A stretch of DNA of 64,000 nucleotides from Seonamhaeicola algicola (GTDB taxonomy: Bacteria > Bacteroidota > Bacteroidia > Flavobacteriales > Flavobacteriaceae). Position numbers and translations under genes: made by a program. The stretch lies in assembly GCF_007997385.1 (NCBI RefSeq), contig NZ_VOSC01000019.1:40842-104841 (forward strand), read 5' to 3'. Positions within the stretch are counted from its first letter, which is position 1. Every line of letters starts with the position of its first letter. The notes under the pieces were generated by a model. That model ran no database searches. It was given only the letters and a program-made list of their open reading frames with translations, and was not told where the DNA came from. Of this stretch, positions 9,793-18,232 are shown piece by piece.

Positions 9793-12237
9793 TTAATTGT
9801 TTGCTAATCTAATAATATCTGCAAATAAGCCTGATGCTGTAACATCGGCACCAGCGCCAGCGCCTTTAATAATCATAGGTTGTTTTGGGTAGCGTTCTGT
9901 ATAAAACATTACTATATTATCACTACCTTCTAAGTTGTAAAATGGATGTCCTACAGGAATTTCTTGTAAGCTTACACTTGCGTTACCATTATCAAATTTT
10001 GCCACATATTTTAACTGACAATTATGCGCTTTCGCGGAAGCAAATAAGGCCTGATAATGTGCTTCATCATCAATTAATGTTTTATAAAAATCATCAACAG
10101 TATCACTTTTTAGTCCTGCTTCCGAAAGGAATGATGTGTTTTTAATATCTTCTAAATTCATTTCAACACCACTTTCTCTGGCTAAAATTAAAATTTTTCT
10201 AGCCACATCAACACCGCTTAAATCTATTCTTGGGTCTGGTTCAGTGTAACCTTCGGCAGCGGCTTGTTTTACAACATCATAAAACTTAGTAGTATCATTA
10301 AAATTATTAAAAACGAAATTTAAACTTCCGCTTAAAACCGCTTGAATAGATTTAATTTTATCACCCGAAGCTACTAAATTATTAAGTGTATCAATAACTG
10401 GTAAACCTGCACCAACATTGGTTTCAAATAAAAAGGGCGCATTGTATTTAAGTGATAAACGTTTTAATTCTTTGTAGTTTGAAAATGTACTTGAACAAGC
10501 AATTTTATTACAAGCTACAACAGCAATACTTTCGCGTAAATAGTGTGCATAAAGATTGGCTACATCTTTATTTGCGGTAACATCAACAAAAATACTGTTG
10601 CGTAAATTTAAAGCTTTAGTTTTTTCAAAAAAGCCTTGTAATGAAGCTTGTTCGCCATTTTTTAATTGGTCTTTCCAGTTTTTTAAATCTAGTCCATTAT
10701 CATTAAAAATCATTTTCCTAGAATTAGAAAGTCCTGCAATGCGCAAGTTTATTTTTAAGTTTTCTTTTAAATATTTACGTTGCTGTTTTATTTGTTCAAC
10801 CAAACGTTCACCAACATTACCAACACCTGTAATAAATACATTAAGTTGTTTTGTTTTACTTTCAAAAAACTGTTCATGTAGCACGTTTAATGCCTTTTTA
10901 ACATCAGTTTCAGCAATAACAACCGATATGTTTTTTTCTGAAGCACCTTGAGCAATAGCACGAATATTAATGTTGTTTTTACCTAAGGCACTAAACATTT
11001 TACCACTAATACCTTGGTGGTTTTTCATATTATCACCTACCAAGGCTACTATTGATAAATGCTCTTCAACAACAATAGGTTCAATTTTATTAAGCGCAAT
11101 TTCGTTTTCAAAAGTAGCATCAATAGCTTCTTTGGCTAATATAGCATCTTTAGCTTCAATACCTAAACAAATTGAATGTTCTGATGATGCTTGGGTAATT
11201 AAAATTATATTTATTTTTTCTTGGGAAAGTGTTTCAAACAAACGTTTAGAAAACCCAGGGATACCAACCATTCCGCTACCTTCTAAAGTTAACAATGCTA
11301 TATTACCAATGTTGCTTATACCTTTTACAGGGTTTGCACCATTTGTTGCTTTGTTTGAAATAATGGTACCAATAGCATTGGGCTCTAAAGTGTTTTTAAT
11401 ATGAATTGGAATTTCTAGGTTTAAAACTGGTTGTACCGTTGGTGGATACAAAACTTTAGCCCCAAAATGCGATAATTCCATGGCTTCTTGGTATGATATT
11501 TCACTAATAGGGTAGGCCTGTTTTACCATTTTTGGGTTGGTGGTAAACATACCGCTAACATCTGTCCAAATTTCTAACTGTTCAACTTTTAAAGCAGCAG
11601 CTATAATGGCCGCTGTAAAATCTGACCCGCCACGCCCAAGTGTTGTTTGTTCTCCGTTTACCGATTTTGAAACAAAACCTGGTAAAATGGTAATTTTTTG
11701 TGAAGCCGCTTTAAAATAATCTTGAATATTTTTATTTGTTATTTTATAGTTAACCTCGGCCTTTGTAAAGTTTGCATTTGTAATTACAAGCTCTTGAGAA
11801 TTTTTTCTTTCAGCAGATAATCCTCTGCTTTTTATGGTTTCGGCAATAATAAAAGAAGATAACAACTCGCCAAAACTCACTAATTTATCGGATGTTTTAG
11901 GTGATAATTCATTTATTAAAAAAATACCATCTAATAAGTTTTTAAGCGCACTAAGTTGTGTTTCAACATAAGCAATGACCGCTTCATTATTTTCTGGAAT
12001 TAACTCATTAACTATTGCTATATGTGTTTGCTTAATGGTATTAAAAACGTCGGTAAAGTCTGCTTCTTTATTTTGTGCTTTTTTACCAGCTAATAATAAT
12101 TTATCGGTTATGCCACCAACAGCAGATACAACGCATGCAACAGCGCTGTTTTTTGAGGTGTTTTCTAAAATGTTTATTACGTTATTTATGTTTTTTGAAG
12201 AACCTACAGATGTTCCTCCAAATTTTAAAACCTTCAT
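9793..12237 (-). CDS. thrA: Bifunctional aspartate kinase / homoserine dehydrogenase I
   Basis: The 814-residue fusion has an aspartokinase domain at the N-terminus (KFGGTSVGSSKNI at residues 4-16, kinase catalytic residues within about 1-290), tandem ACT regulatory domains (about 310-460), and a homoserine dehydrogenase domain from VFITGVGNVGERL (about 465) to the end. It catalyses the first and third steps from aspartate to homoserine. ACT domains usually mediate feedback inhibition by threonine; I infer the same here. Its ATG overlaps the stop of the small upstream ORF (ATGA), and thrB-thrC follow directly. Confidence 0.97.
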   Translation of the reverse strand: MKVLKFGGTSVGSSKNINNVINILENTSKNSAVACVVSAVGGITDKLLLAGKKAQNKEADFTDVFNTIKQTHIAIVNELIPENNEAVIAYVETQLSALKNLLDGIFLINELSPKTSDKLVSFGELLSSFIIAETIKSRGLSAERKNSQELVITNANFTKAEVNYKITNKNIQDYFKAASQKITILPGFVSKSVNGEQTTLGRGGSDFTAAIIAAALKVEQLEIWTDVSGMFTTNPKMVKQAYPISEISYQEAMELSHFGAKVLYPPTVQPVLNLEIPIHIKNTLEPNAIGTIISNKATNGANPVKGISNIGNIALLTLEGSGMVGIPGFSKRLFETLSQEKINIILITQASSEHSICLGIEAKDAILAKEAIDATFENEIALNKIEPIVVEEHLSIVALVGDNMKNHQGISGKMFSALGKNNINIRAIAQGASEKNISVVIAETDVKKALNVLHEQFFESKTKQLNVFITGVGNVGERLVEQIKQQRKYLKENLKINLRIAGLSNSRKMIFNDNGLDLKNWKDQLKNGEQASLQGFFEKTKALNLRNSIFVDVTANKDVANLYAHYLRESIAVVACNKIACSSTFSNYKELKRLSLKYNAPFLFETNVGAGLPVIDTLNNLVASGDKIKSIQAVLSGSLNFVFNNFNDTTKFYDVVKQAAAEGYTEPDPRIDLSGVDVARKILILARESGVEMNLEDIKNTSFLSEAGLKSDTVDDFYKTLIDDEAHYQALFASAKAHNCQLKYVAKFDNGNASVSLQEIPVGHPFYNLEGSDNIVMFYTERYPKQPMIIKGAGAGADVTASGLFADIIRLANN

Positions 12238-12518
12238 TTTTTAATGAATTGATTATGTAAATATTTTATTGAAACGTGATTTACTGAAAAAATCACACGA
12301 TAGCCTGAAGTATATATAATTAACAACCCCAAAGGGTAATTGTATTTGTAGTTGTACCAATAATAGAAATGATTCTTTTTGTAGAAAAAGAACGTGTAAG
12401 TATCGTATTTTGGTTCAAATGATTCATTATAAGCTATAGTAATATTACTCAAAAGTATTACATTTAACCAAATTAAAAAACTAAAACATTTTTTTTGTAG
12501 TATTCTTAAGCATAACAC
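12234..12518 (-). CDS. Small hypothetical exported protein upstream of thrA, Tyr/Phe-rich, doubtful start
   Basis: I do not recognise this 94-residue ORF. It has a hydrophobic stretch at residues 12-28 like a signal peptide and an unusually aromatic middle (about 20 Tyr, Phe or Trp within 50 residues). It overlaps thrA by four bases (ATGA), which suggests translational coupling and a real gene. The only start in frame is GTG at 12518. An ATG at 12513 is out of frame by one base because of an A8 run (12489-12496); with A7 it would read MLKNTTKK and then enter the hydrophobic core. It may therefore be frameshifted, slippage-dependent or spurious. Confidence 0.4.
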   Translation of the reverse strand: MLCLRILQKKCFSFLIWLNVILLSNITIAYNESFEPKYDTYTFFFYKKNHFYYWYNYKYNYPLGLLIIYTSGYRVIFSVNHVSIKYLHNQFIKK

Positions 12519-12581
12519 TTTTTATTTTAAGAAATTCAACGTTATTACAAAAGAATTAGAAATTCTATAAACATTACATTA

Positions 12582-14141
12582 ATGAAAATATTCTCTAAGG
12601 AACAAATTTACGAAGGAGATAAACTAACCGCAGTAAGACAAAATATTACATCAACCGATTTAATGGAACGTGCCGCAACGCAAATTTTTAACTGGATGCA
12701 TATGCGTATGCAAGGTGCACAAGTACCCGTACACGTATTTTGTGGTATTGGTAATAACGGAGGCGATGGTTTGGTGTTGGCAAGACACTTAATTACTCAT
12801 GGCTACAACGTGCACACCTATGTTGTAAACTATAGTGATAAACGCTCAAAAGATTTTTTAATTAATTACGATAGAATAAAAAACGTTACCAAAAAATGGC
12901 CAATTTTATTAAAGTGTGAAGACGATTTTCCTGAAATTCACCCTGATGATATTATTGTTGATGCTGTTTTTGGTATTGGACTTAACAGACCTGTTGTAGA
13001 TTGGGTTAAAGCTCTATTTGTTCATTTTAGAAACACAAAAGCTTTTACATTATCAGTTGATATTCCTTCAGGCTTACACACCGATAAAGTTCCCGAAAAT
13101 GAAAATGATGTTGTACACGCAGGTTATACCCTAAGTTTTGCAACGCCTAAATTAATTTTCTTTTTACCTCAAACCGCTAAATACACCGTACAATGGGAAG
13201 TTTTAGATATTGGTTTAGATACAGAATTTGTTCAAACTACAAACACCGAAGTAGAATTAATTGGTAAATATGAAGTTTTACCAATGTACGTACCACGCGA
13301 TAAGTTTTCGCACAAAGGTAATTTTGGTCATAGTTTAATAATTGGCGGAAGCTATGGAAAAATAGGAGCTGTTACTTTAGCTAGTAAAGCCTGTTTATCT
13401 GCAGGTGCTGGTTTGGTTTCTGTATTTATACCTAAATGTGGCTATAATGTATTACAAACTTCATTTCCTGAAGCCATGGTGCTTACAGATGATAATGAAA
13501 CACGTATTACTAATATTACATTTGATATTGAACCAACTGTTATTGGTGTTGGCGTTGGCTTAGGTACAAACACAAGTACAGCCAAAGCTTTTGAAAACTT
13601 TTTAAAAATAAACAAAGTGCCTTTGGTTATTGATGCTGATGGATTAAACTTATTAGCCACAAACAAAGATTTATTAAAATTATTACCCGAAAATACTGTT
13701 TTAACACCACATCCAAAGGAATTAGAGCGTTTGGTTGGTAAGTGGAAAGACGATTTTGATAAGTTGAAAAAAACCAAAGCGCTATCAAAAAAATATAAAA
13801 TTATTATTGTTGTGAAAGGTGCCAATACTATTACGGTTGCTGGCAATAAATTATATATTAACACTACAGGAAACCCTGGGTTAGCTACAGCAGGATCAGG
13901 CGATGTTTTAATGGGAATTATTACTGGTTTAATCTCACAAGGCTACAATTCGTTACAAGCAAGTATTTTTGGGGTTTATTTACACGGAAAATCTGGAGAT
14001 ATTGCTGTTAATGATTATGGTTACCAAAGTTTAATAGCAAGCCATGTAATAGATTATTTGGGTGAAGCCTTTATTGATTTATTTAAACAACCCGAACAAC
14101 AACAAGCACCTCAAGAGGCTGATGAGGCAGCTAACCAATAG
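12582..14141 (+). CDS. nnr: Bifunctional NAD(P)H-hydrate epimerase / ADP-dependent NAD(P)H-hydrate dehydratase
   Basis: This 519-residue metabolite-repair enzyme restores hydrated NADH/NADPH. The N-terminal YjeF_N epimerase domain (about 1-220) carries GIGNNGGDGLVLARHL. The C-terminal ribokinase-like dehydratase domain (about 235-500) carries GSYGKIGAVTLA, LTPHPKELERL and the nucleotide/anion loop TAGSGDVLMG. The last 15 residues are a Gln/Glu/Ala-rich tail without an obvious role. It is divergent from the thr operon and convergent with the SPOR gene. Confidence 0.96.
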   Translation: MKIFSKEQIYEGDKLTAVRQNITSTDLMERAATQIFNWMHMRMQGAQVPVHVFCGIGNNGGDGLVLARHLITHGYNVHTYVVNYSDKRSKDFLINYDRIKNVTKKWPILLKCEDDFPEIHPDDIIVDAVFGIGLNRPVVDWVKALFVHFRNTKAFTLSVDIPSGLHTDKVPENENDVVHAGYTLSFATPKLIFFLPQTAKYTVQWEVLDIGLDTEFVQTTNTEVELIGKYEVLPMYVPRDKFSHKGNFGHSLIIGGSYGKIGAVTLASKACLSAGAGLVSVFIPKCGYNVLQTSFPEAMVLTDDNETRITNITFDIEPTVIGVGVGLGTNTSTAKAFENFLKINKVPLVIDADGLNLLATNKDLLKLLPENTVLTPHPKELERLVGKWKDDFDKLKKTKALSKKYKIIIVVKGANTITVAGNKLYINTTGNPGLATAGSGDVLMGIITGLISQGYNSLQASIFGVYLHGKSGDIAVNDYGYQSLIASHVIDYLGEAFIDLFKQPEQQQAPQEADEAANQ

Positions 14142-14154
14142 TAATTTATTTAAT

Positions 14155-14201
14155 TATACACTGGTTTTATTTAAATTTAAACATTATAAAACTAGTGTAT
14201 A
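14155..14201. terminator. Bidirectional hairpin between convergent genes
   Basis: A 16-base stem (14155-14170 with 14186-14201) with one G-U type mismatch and a 15-base loop lies between the nnr stop and the SPOR gene stop, overlapping the latter. The stem is AT-rich and the flanking T-tracts are weak, so it is a modest terminator candidate for both strands. Confidence 0.45.
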
Positions 14202-14755
14202 GTTTCATTACTTAGTAATAAGGCTTCTTTAATAGATAGTTTCTTACCATTATTAGTAGCTACAATAAATGCATCTTTAAAACCAAGTTTAATTAAATCT
14301 TCTTTTAAAGATAGTGCTTCATTATAATGCATAAAATTTCCAACAGCATATTTGTAATTATTATTAACTATACTTTTGGTTATAACGCCTGTTTTATGTT
14401 CTTCAATAGCTTTAATATTAAACTTTTCAAATGCACCTATTTGCACACTATATATTAAGCCTTTGTTTATGTTTGTACTAAATACAGTATTAACAATTTC
14501 TGGTTGTTTAGTAATTGTTGTTTCATGGTTTACAACCTGTACATTATTATTATAATTATAAAAATAATAGAGAGTGTAAAGCAAACCAAAAAGTAAAAAA
14601 ACAGCAAGTATAATTAGTATTTTATTAAAAAAATAAACACTTTGTAACTTACTCGTTTTATTTTTTATTTCTTCGGAAGCCAAATCTAAATCTTTCTCTC
14701 CTTTTTCTATTAATTTATGTAAGTTAACTAAGTTGTTTTCTTCAATAAATGGCAT
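14192..14755 (-). CDS. SPOR domain-containing membrane protein
   Basis: The 187-residue protein has a cytoplasmic N-terminal segment, a single transmembrane helix at about residues 46-68, a short linker, and a C-terminal domain beginning at YSVQIGAFEKF (about residue 106) that has the SPOR pattern (VQIGAF, then YAVGNFMHYNEAL, then GFKDAFIV). SPOR domains bind denuded peptidoglycan at division sites; a role in envelope or division is inferred. It stands alone on the minus strand. Confidence 0.75.
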   Translation of the reverse strand: MPFIEENNLVNLHKLIEKGEKDLDLASEEIKNKTSKLQSVYFFNKILIILAVFLLFGLLYTLYYFYNYNNNVQVVNHETTITKQPEIVNTVFSTNINKGLIYSVQIGAFEKFNIKAIEEHKTGVITKSIVNNNYKYAVGNFMHYNEALSLKEDLIKLGFKDAFIVATNNGKKLSIKEALLLSNETIH

Positions 14756-14867
14756 ATTTAGCTAAAGGTTTTGTATTAATATATTCTTAAAAAGAAACTT
14801 GTTAGGGAAGTTCTGCTTCAAACAAATATAAGATTTTCAAGTTTTTTTTCAAATTAGTTTAATTAAT

Positions 14868-14893
14868 AAAAAAAGCCTCAAAAAATGAGGCTT
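14868..14893 (-). terminator. Rho-independent terminator after the TlpA-like gene
   Basis: On the minus strand an 8-bp perfect stem (AAGCCTCA with TGAGGCTT) and a 5-base loop are followed by a run of T. It lies 26 bases past the stop of the thioredoxin-like lipoprotein gene. Confidence 0.85.
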
Positions 14894-14918
14894 AATTTTA
14901 TATTTTAATATTGAAATT

Positions 14919-15968
14919 TTAAATATTTAATTCGTTAAAAAGTTCAATAAGTTTAGGGCTTGATGGTCTTGGAGCATCGGCATCAACAACATTACCATCA
15001 GGGTCAATAATTATAAACCTAGGAATACCCATAATTTTATAACCTTGCACAAATTCTGATCTCCAAGCATTATCGGCTAGTAATTGCACACCTCCCATGT
15101 TTTTATCGGCTATCATTTTTTTCCAACCATCTTTAGCAGCTGCTAAACGAGCTTCGGGTGTATCACCTTTATAACCACGACCCTCATCAACAGAAATACT
15201 TACAAATTCAATATTTTTATCATGATACTTTGCTTCAACTTCTTTTAAGAACGGAATTTCGCGTGTACATGGTCCGCACCAAGTTGCCCAAATATCAATG
15301 TAAAGGTATTTTCCTTTTAAATCGCTTAACGATGTAGTACCACCTTTAGCGTTTTCATAATTTGTGAAATTTGGAGATGGTTTCCCTATTAAATCATCAT
15401 ACTGACTTGCCATGGCTTTTTGTTGCTTGTAGGCAGTAAGTAAACCTTCTTCCATTTTACTTAAATTTAAGGCTTCATTGGCTTGAATTGTAGAATCTAA
15501 ACCTTTAGAGTTTTCTAATAATTCGGCAAACTGCTTTTGAACTTCAGATACTTTGGTTTTAAAAGCGTCTTCTTCTAAGTCTAACAAATCGGCAGTTAAT
15601 GCGGTTTCTTGTAAAAGTGCTTTTTTTGCTAAATATGAACTTGTTTCTGCACCTTCTCCAGAAAAACTGATACTTTCATCAAATTCATCTGTATTTAAAG
15701 TCATTTTAATGTCTACACCATTTTTTAAGAATAAATATGTAGATTCTTTTCCATCAAACATATTGTAAACACCAGCTTCTACTTTTAGCGTATCTTTAAA
15801 AGTACCATCAGGATTAACATGAATAGTTTTAGTGAAATTTCTAGATCTAATTAATAGCGAGTCACTATTTTTATTAGTTATTTTACCCGAAAGTGTTGCG
15901 TAATCTTTAGGTTCTTGTTTGCAAGCAAAAGCAAAAACAGCTAAAGTAATTAATAAAATTTTCTTCAT
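14919..15968 (-). CDS. TlpA/ResA-like thioredoxin lipoprotein with N-terminal DUF4369
   Basis: This 349-residue protein has a lipoprotein signal peptide with lipobox-like AFAC (Cys16), so it is probably anchored in the envelope. Residues about 20-110 resemble DUF4369, followed by a helical linker. The AhpC/TSA-TlpA thioredoxin domain starts near residue 200 and carries the redox motif W-C-G-P-C in IWATWCGPCTREIPF. Such proteins act as periplasmic thiol-disulfide reductases in cytochrome maturation or oxidative defence; the partner here is unknown. A strong terminator follows, and TATTTTTG lies 22-29 bases upstream. Confidence 0.93.
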   Translation of the reverse strand: MKKILLITLAVFAFACKQEPKDYATLSGKITNKNSDSLLIRSRNFTKTIHVNPDGTFKDTLKVEAGVYNMFDGKESTYLFLKNGVDIKMTLNTDEFDESISFSGEGAETSSYLAKKALLQETALTADLLDLEEDAFKTKVSEVQKQFAELLENSKGLDSTIQANEALNLSKMEEGLLTAYKQQKAMASQYDDLIGKPSPNFTNYENAKGGTTSLSDLKGKYLYIDIWATWCGPCTREIPFLKEVEAKYHDKNIEFVSISVDEGRGYKGDTPEARLAAAKDGWKKMIADKNMGGVQLLADNAWRSEFVQGYKIMGIPRFIIIDPDGNVVDADAPRPSSPKLIELFNELNI

Positions 15969-15989
15969 TATTTATTTAAATTTTCAACT

Positions 15990-15997
15990 CAAAAATA
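15990..15997 (-). promoter_or_regulatory. Putative -7 promoter box for the TlpA-like gene
   Basis: TATTTTTG on the minus strand matches TAnnTTTG and ends 22 bases before the ATG at 15968. No convincing -33 TTG was seen. Confidence 0.4.
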
Positions 15998-16051
15998 CAC
16001 AATTAGTTATGGCTGCTGTAAATTTTTCAATTTAATTAACAGTTATAATGT

Positions 16052-16906
16052 TTACAATTTATGAATTAAGGTGTTGTAATCTACTTTATTAGGTATAATA
16101 TTTAATTTTAGTAGTTTGTTTTGTACGTTTTCAATAGTTTTTTTATCAATAACTTCTTGAGACCACTCGGTTAAAGTGAGCCATTCCTGTACGTCTTCCA
16201 GTTTTTGTTCATAGCGGTTTGCAATGGTTTTATCAATACTTGGAATATCTTTAAAATCGGCTGTGGTGTTGTTTATAATATCTAGAATTGTTTTGAGTTC
16301 AGTTTCATTATTTTCAATAAACTCTTCTCTAACAGCAATAACAAAACATGGCCATGGAGATGGGCAGTTACCAACGCTTCTAAAAGTACCATTGTCTACC
16401 AAAGGTTTGGTTGTAAATTTTTCCCAAAGAAAATAATCAGCTACTTCATTTGTTAAGCCTTCAACAGCGCCATCTAAGTTTTTTATAACTTCAAAATTTA
16501 AATCATTATCTAAATTCCATTGGTTATTTTCAGCATTAATATACGCCATTAAATGTGAACCAGATCCGTATCTGCTAATAGCTGCTTTTGTACCTTTTAA
16601 ATCATTTATAGTTTTATAATTTGATTTTGCCGCTACATGAATACCCCAAATTAATGGTGTTTGTACAAAGGTTTGCACAATTTTGCTTGGGTTTCCGGCA
16701 ATAATATCTTTTACTATGCCTTCAGTTAAAATAACAGCTATATCAATATCTTTATTTCTTAAAGCTTTACACATGGCGCCTGTACCGCCGTAATAATCAT
16801 GCCATCGTAAATTAATACCTTCATTTTTATATTCACCATCTTTTAGCGTTAAATACCAAGCCAAATTAAAATGCTCTGGTACACCGCCAATATTTACCTG
16901 TTTCAT
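16052..16906 (-). CDS. Type 2 periplasmic-binding-fold protein without signal peptide (NMT1/SsuA-like)
   Basis: The 284-residue protein has the type 2 periplasmic-binding fold pattern of nitrate/sulfonate/thiamine-precursor binding proteins: GGVPEHFNLAWYLTLKDGEY at the start, YYGGTGAMCKALRNKDIDIAVI, then DLKGTKAAISRYGSGSH. It lacks a signal peptide or lipobox, and no ABC permease or ATPase is nearby, so a transport role is doubtful. A cytosolic ligand-binding or enzymatic role is possible. It starts 3 bases after the nucleoside phosphorylase gene, which suggests a linked function, perhaps with nucleoside or pyrimidine-like ligands (inference only). Confidence 0.75.
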   Translation of the reverse strand: MKQVNIGGVPEHFNLAWYLTLKDGEYKNEGINLRWHDYYGGTGAMCKALRNKDIDIAVILTEGIVKDIIAGNPSKIVQTFVQTPLIWGIHVAAKSNYKTINDLKGTKAAISRYGSGSHLMAYINAENNQWNLDNDLNFEVIKNLDGAVEGLTNEVADYFLWEKFTTKPLVDNGTFRSVGNCPSPWPCFVIAVREEFIENNETELKTILDIINNTTADFKDIPSIDKTIANRYEQKLEDVQEWLTLTEWSQEVIDKKTIENVQNKLLKLNIIPNKVDYNTLIHKL

Positions 16907-16909
16907 TAA

Positions 16910-17779
16910 CTATTCTACTATTTTATTAAGGGTATATGTTATTAAATTTTCAACAGTTTTATATGGGTTTTTACTAAAATTTCCAGTAGCTCTATTTGCT
17001 ATAATAGCATTCATAGACACCGCATTATGCCCTAAAAGTTTACTAAGGCCATATATAGCCGATGTTTCCATTTCTAAGTTGGTAACGCGTAGACCATTGT
17101 AGTTAAAACTATCTATTTTATTGTTTAATTGCGCATCTTGTAAAGGCAACCTTAACACGCGGCCTTGTGGTGCATAAAAACCACCAGCAGTTGCTGTAAC
17201 ACCTAAAAAGGTTTGATTACTTTTTATTTTATTTTGAAGCGCCTCACTATTTTTAATAACAATAGGTTTAGCCTTATTTGCGCTCCAGTTAGTTTGGTTT
17301 ATAAAAGCGTTTTCAATATCTGGATGGCTAATATTTTCTATTTGATAACTGTGGAGCATACCGTTTAAGTCTAGAGCATATTCACTTAGTACAAAAGTAT
17401 CAACAGGAATATCTTTTTGTAAAGAACCTGATGTGCCAATTCTAATAATATTGAGACTTACAAGTGATTCTTTGGGTTGCCTAGTTTTTAAATTTATGTT
17501 TACAAGCGCATCTAATTCATTTAAAACAATATCAATATTATCAGGGCCAATACCTGTAGAAATAACCGATATTCGTTTACCTTTGTATATGCCTGTTTGT
17601 GTTTTAAACTCTCGTTTTTGAGTTTCAAAATCTACTGTATCAAAATGTTTTGTTACTTTTTCAACTCTATTTTGGTCACCAACAAAAATAATGGTGTCTC
17701 CTATATTTTCTGGTTTTAAATTTAAATGATAAACACTACCATCTGGATTTAAAATTAGTTCAGATTCTTTTATTGCCAT
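16910..17779 (-). CDS. Nucleoside phosphorylase (uridine phosphorylase-like)
   Basis: This 289-residue protein is of the PNP/UDP type 1 family. Visible motifs are STGIGPDNIDIVLNEL, IRIGTSGSLQKDIPV (phosphate and ribose site) and NLEMETSAIYGLS, whose Met-Glu normally contacts ribose hydroxyls. It splits a nucleoside with phosphate to base and ribose-1-phosphate in the cytosol; base preference cannot be assigned securely. It sits in a tight operon between the SUI1-like gene (6 bases upstream) and the binding-fold gene (3 bases downstream). Confidence 0.88.
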   Translation of the reverse strand: MAIKESELILNPDGSVYHLNLKPENIGDTIIFVGDQNRVEKVTKHFDTVDFETQKREFKTQTGIYKGKRISVISTGIGPDNIDIVLNELDALVNINLKTRQPKESLVSLNIIRIGTSGSLQKDIPVDTFVLSEYALDLNGMLHSYQIENISHPDIENAFINQTNWSANKAKPIVIKNSEALQNKIKSNQTFLGVTATAGGFYAPQGRVLRLPLQDAQLNNKIDSFNYNGLRVTNLEMETSAIYGLSKLLGHNAVSMNAIIANRATGNFSKNPYKTVENLITYTLNKIVE

Positions 17780-17785
17780 AGTTTT

Positions 17786-18118
17786 TTAACCGCCAACGCG
17801 TTTTACTTTAAAACCTTTATTTTTTAAAATAGTCATTATTTTATCTCTGTAATCACCTTGAATAATAATTTTATCATCTTTAAAGCTTCCGCCAACACTC
17901 AAGGCTTTTTTTATGTCTTTTGCTAATATTTTAAAATCTTCAGTAGCGCCGGTATAACCTTCTAAAATAGTAATAGGTTTGCCTTTACGTTTTTCATATT
18001 TACATATAATGGGGTCGTCTTGCATCCAAATATTATCGGTATCATTACCCGTTTCATCAACTGGTTCTTCAGAAACATGATCTGGAAATAAGTTTTTTAA
18101 CTGGTCTTGTAAATCCAT
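17786..18118 (-). CDS. yciH: SUI1/eIF1-type translation initiation factor homologue (YciH)
   Basis: The 110-residue protein has an acidic N-terminus and a C-terminal SUI1 domain: RKGKPITILEGYTGATEDFKIL near residues 44-65, GGSFKDDKIIIQGDY, and a basic KGFKVKRVGG end. Bacterial YciH resembles eukaryotic eIF1 and has been proposed to act in start-site fidelity or stress translation. It heads the three-gene group with the nucleoside phosphorylase and the binding-fold protein. Confidence 0.92.
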   Translation of the reverse strand: MDLQDQLKNLFPDHVSEEPVDETGNDTDNIWMQDDPIICKYEKRKGKPITILEGYTGATEDFKILAKDIKKALSVGGSFKDDKIIIQGDYRDKIMTILKNKGFKVKRVGG

Positions 18119-18232
18119 TTTTACTACTCGAAATTTTCCTCAGATAAAATAAATTATAACTGAATGTTTTGAGTTATTATTTAAAATTAGTTTTCGTTTT
18201 TTCACCTTCTTTAAAACAAGGTATGGTTTTTT

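Noticed and set aside
9885..12260. Plus-strand frames opposite thrA of 60-144 codons.
   Set aside because: They are antisense shadows of a well-identified gene, without recognisable domains.
16052..16906. Assignment as MqnA/MqnD of the futalosine menaquinone pathway.
   Set aside because: The fold is related, but the sequence pattern is closer to NMT1/SsuA-like proteins, and no other futalosine genes are in the window.
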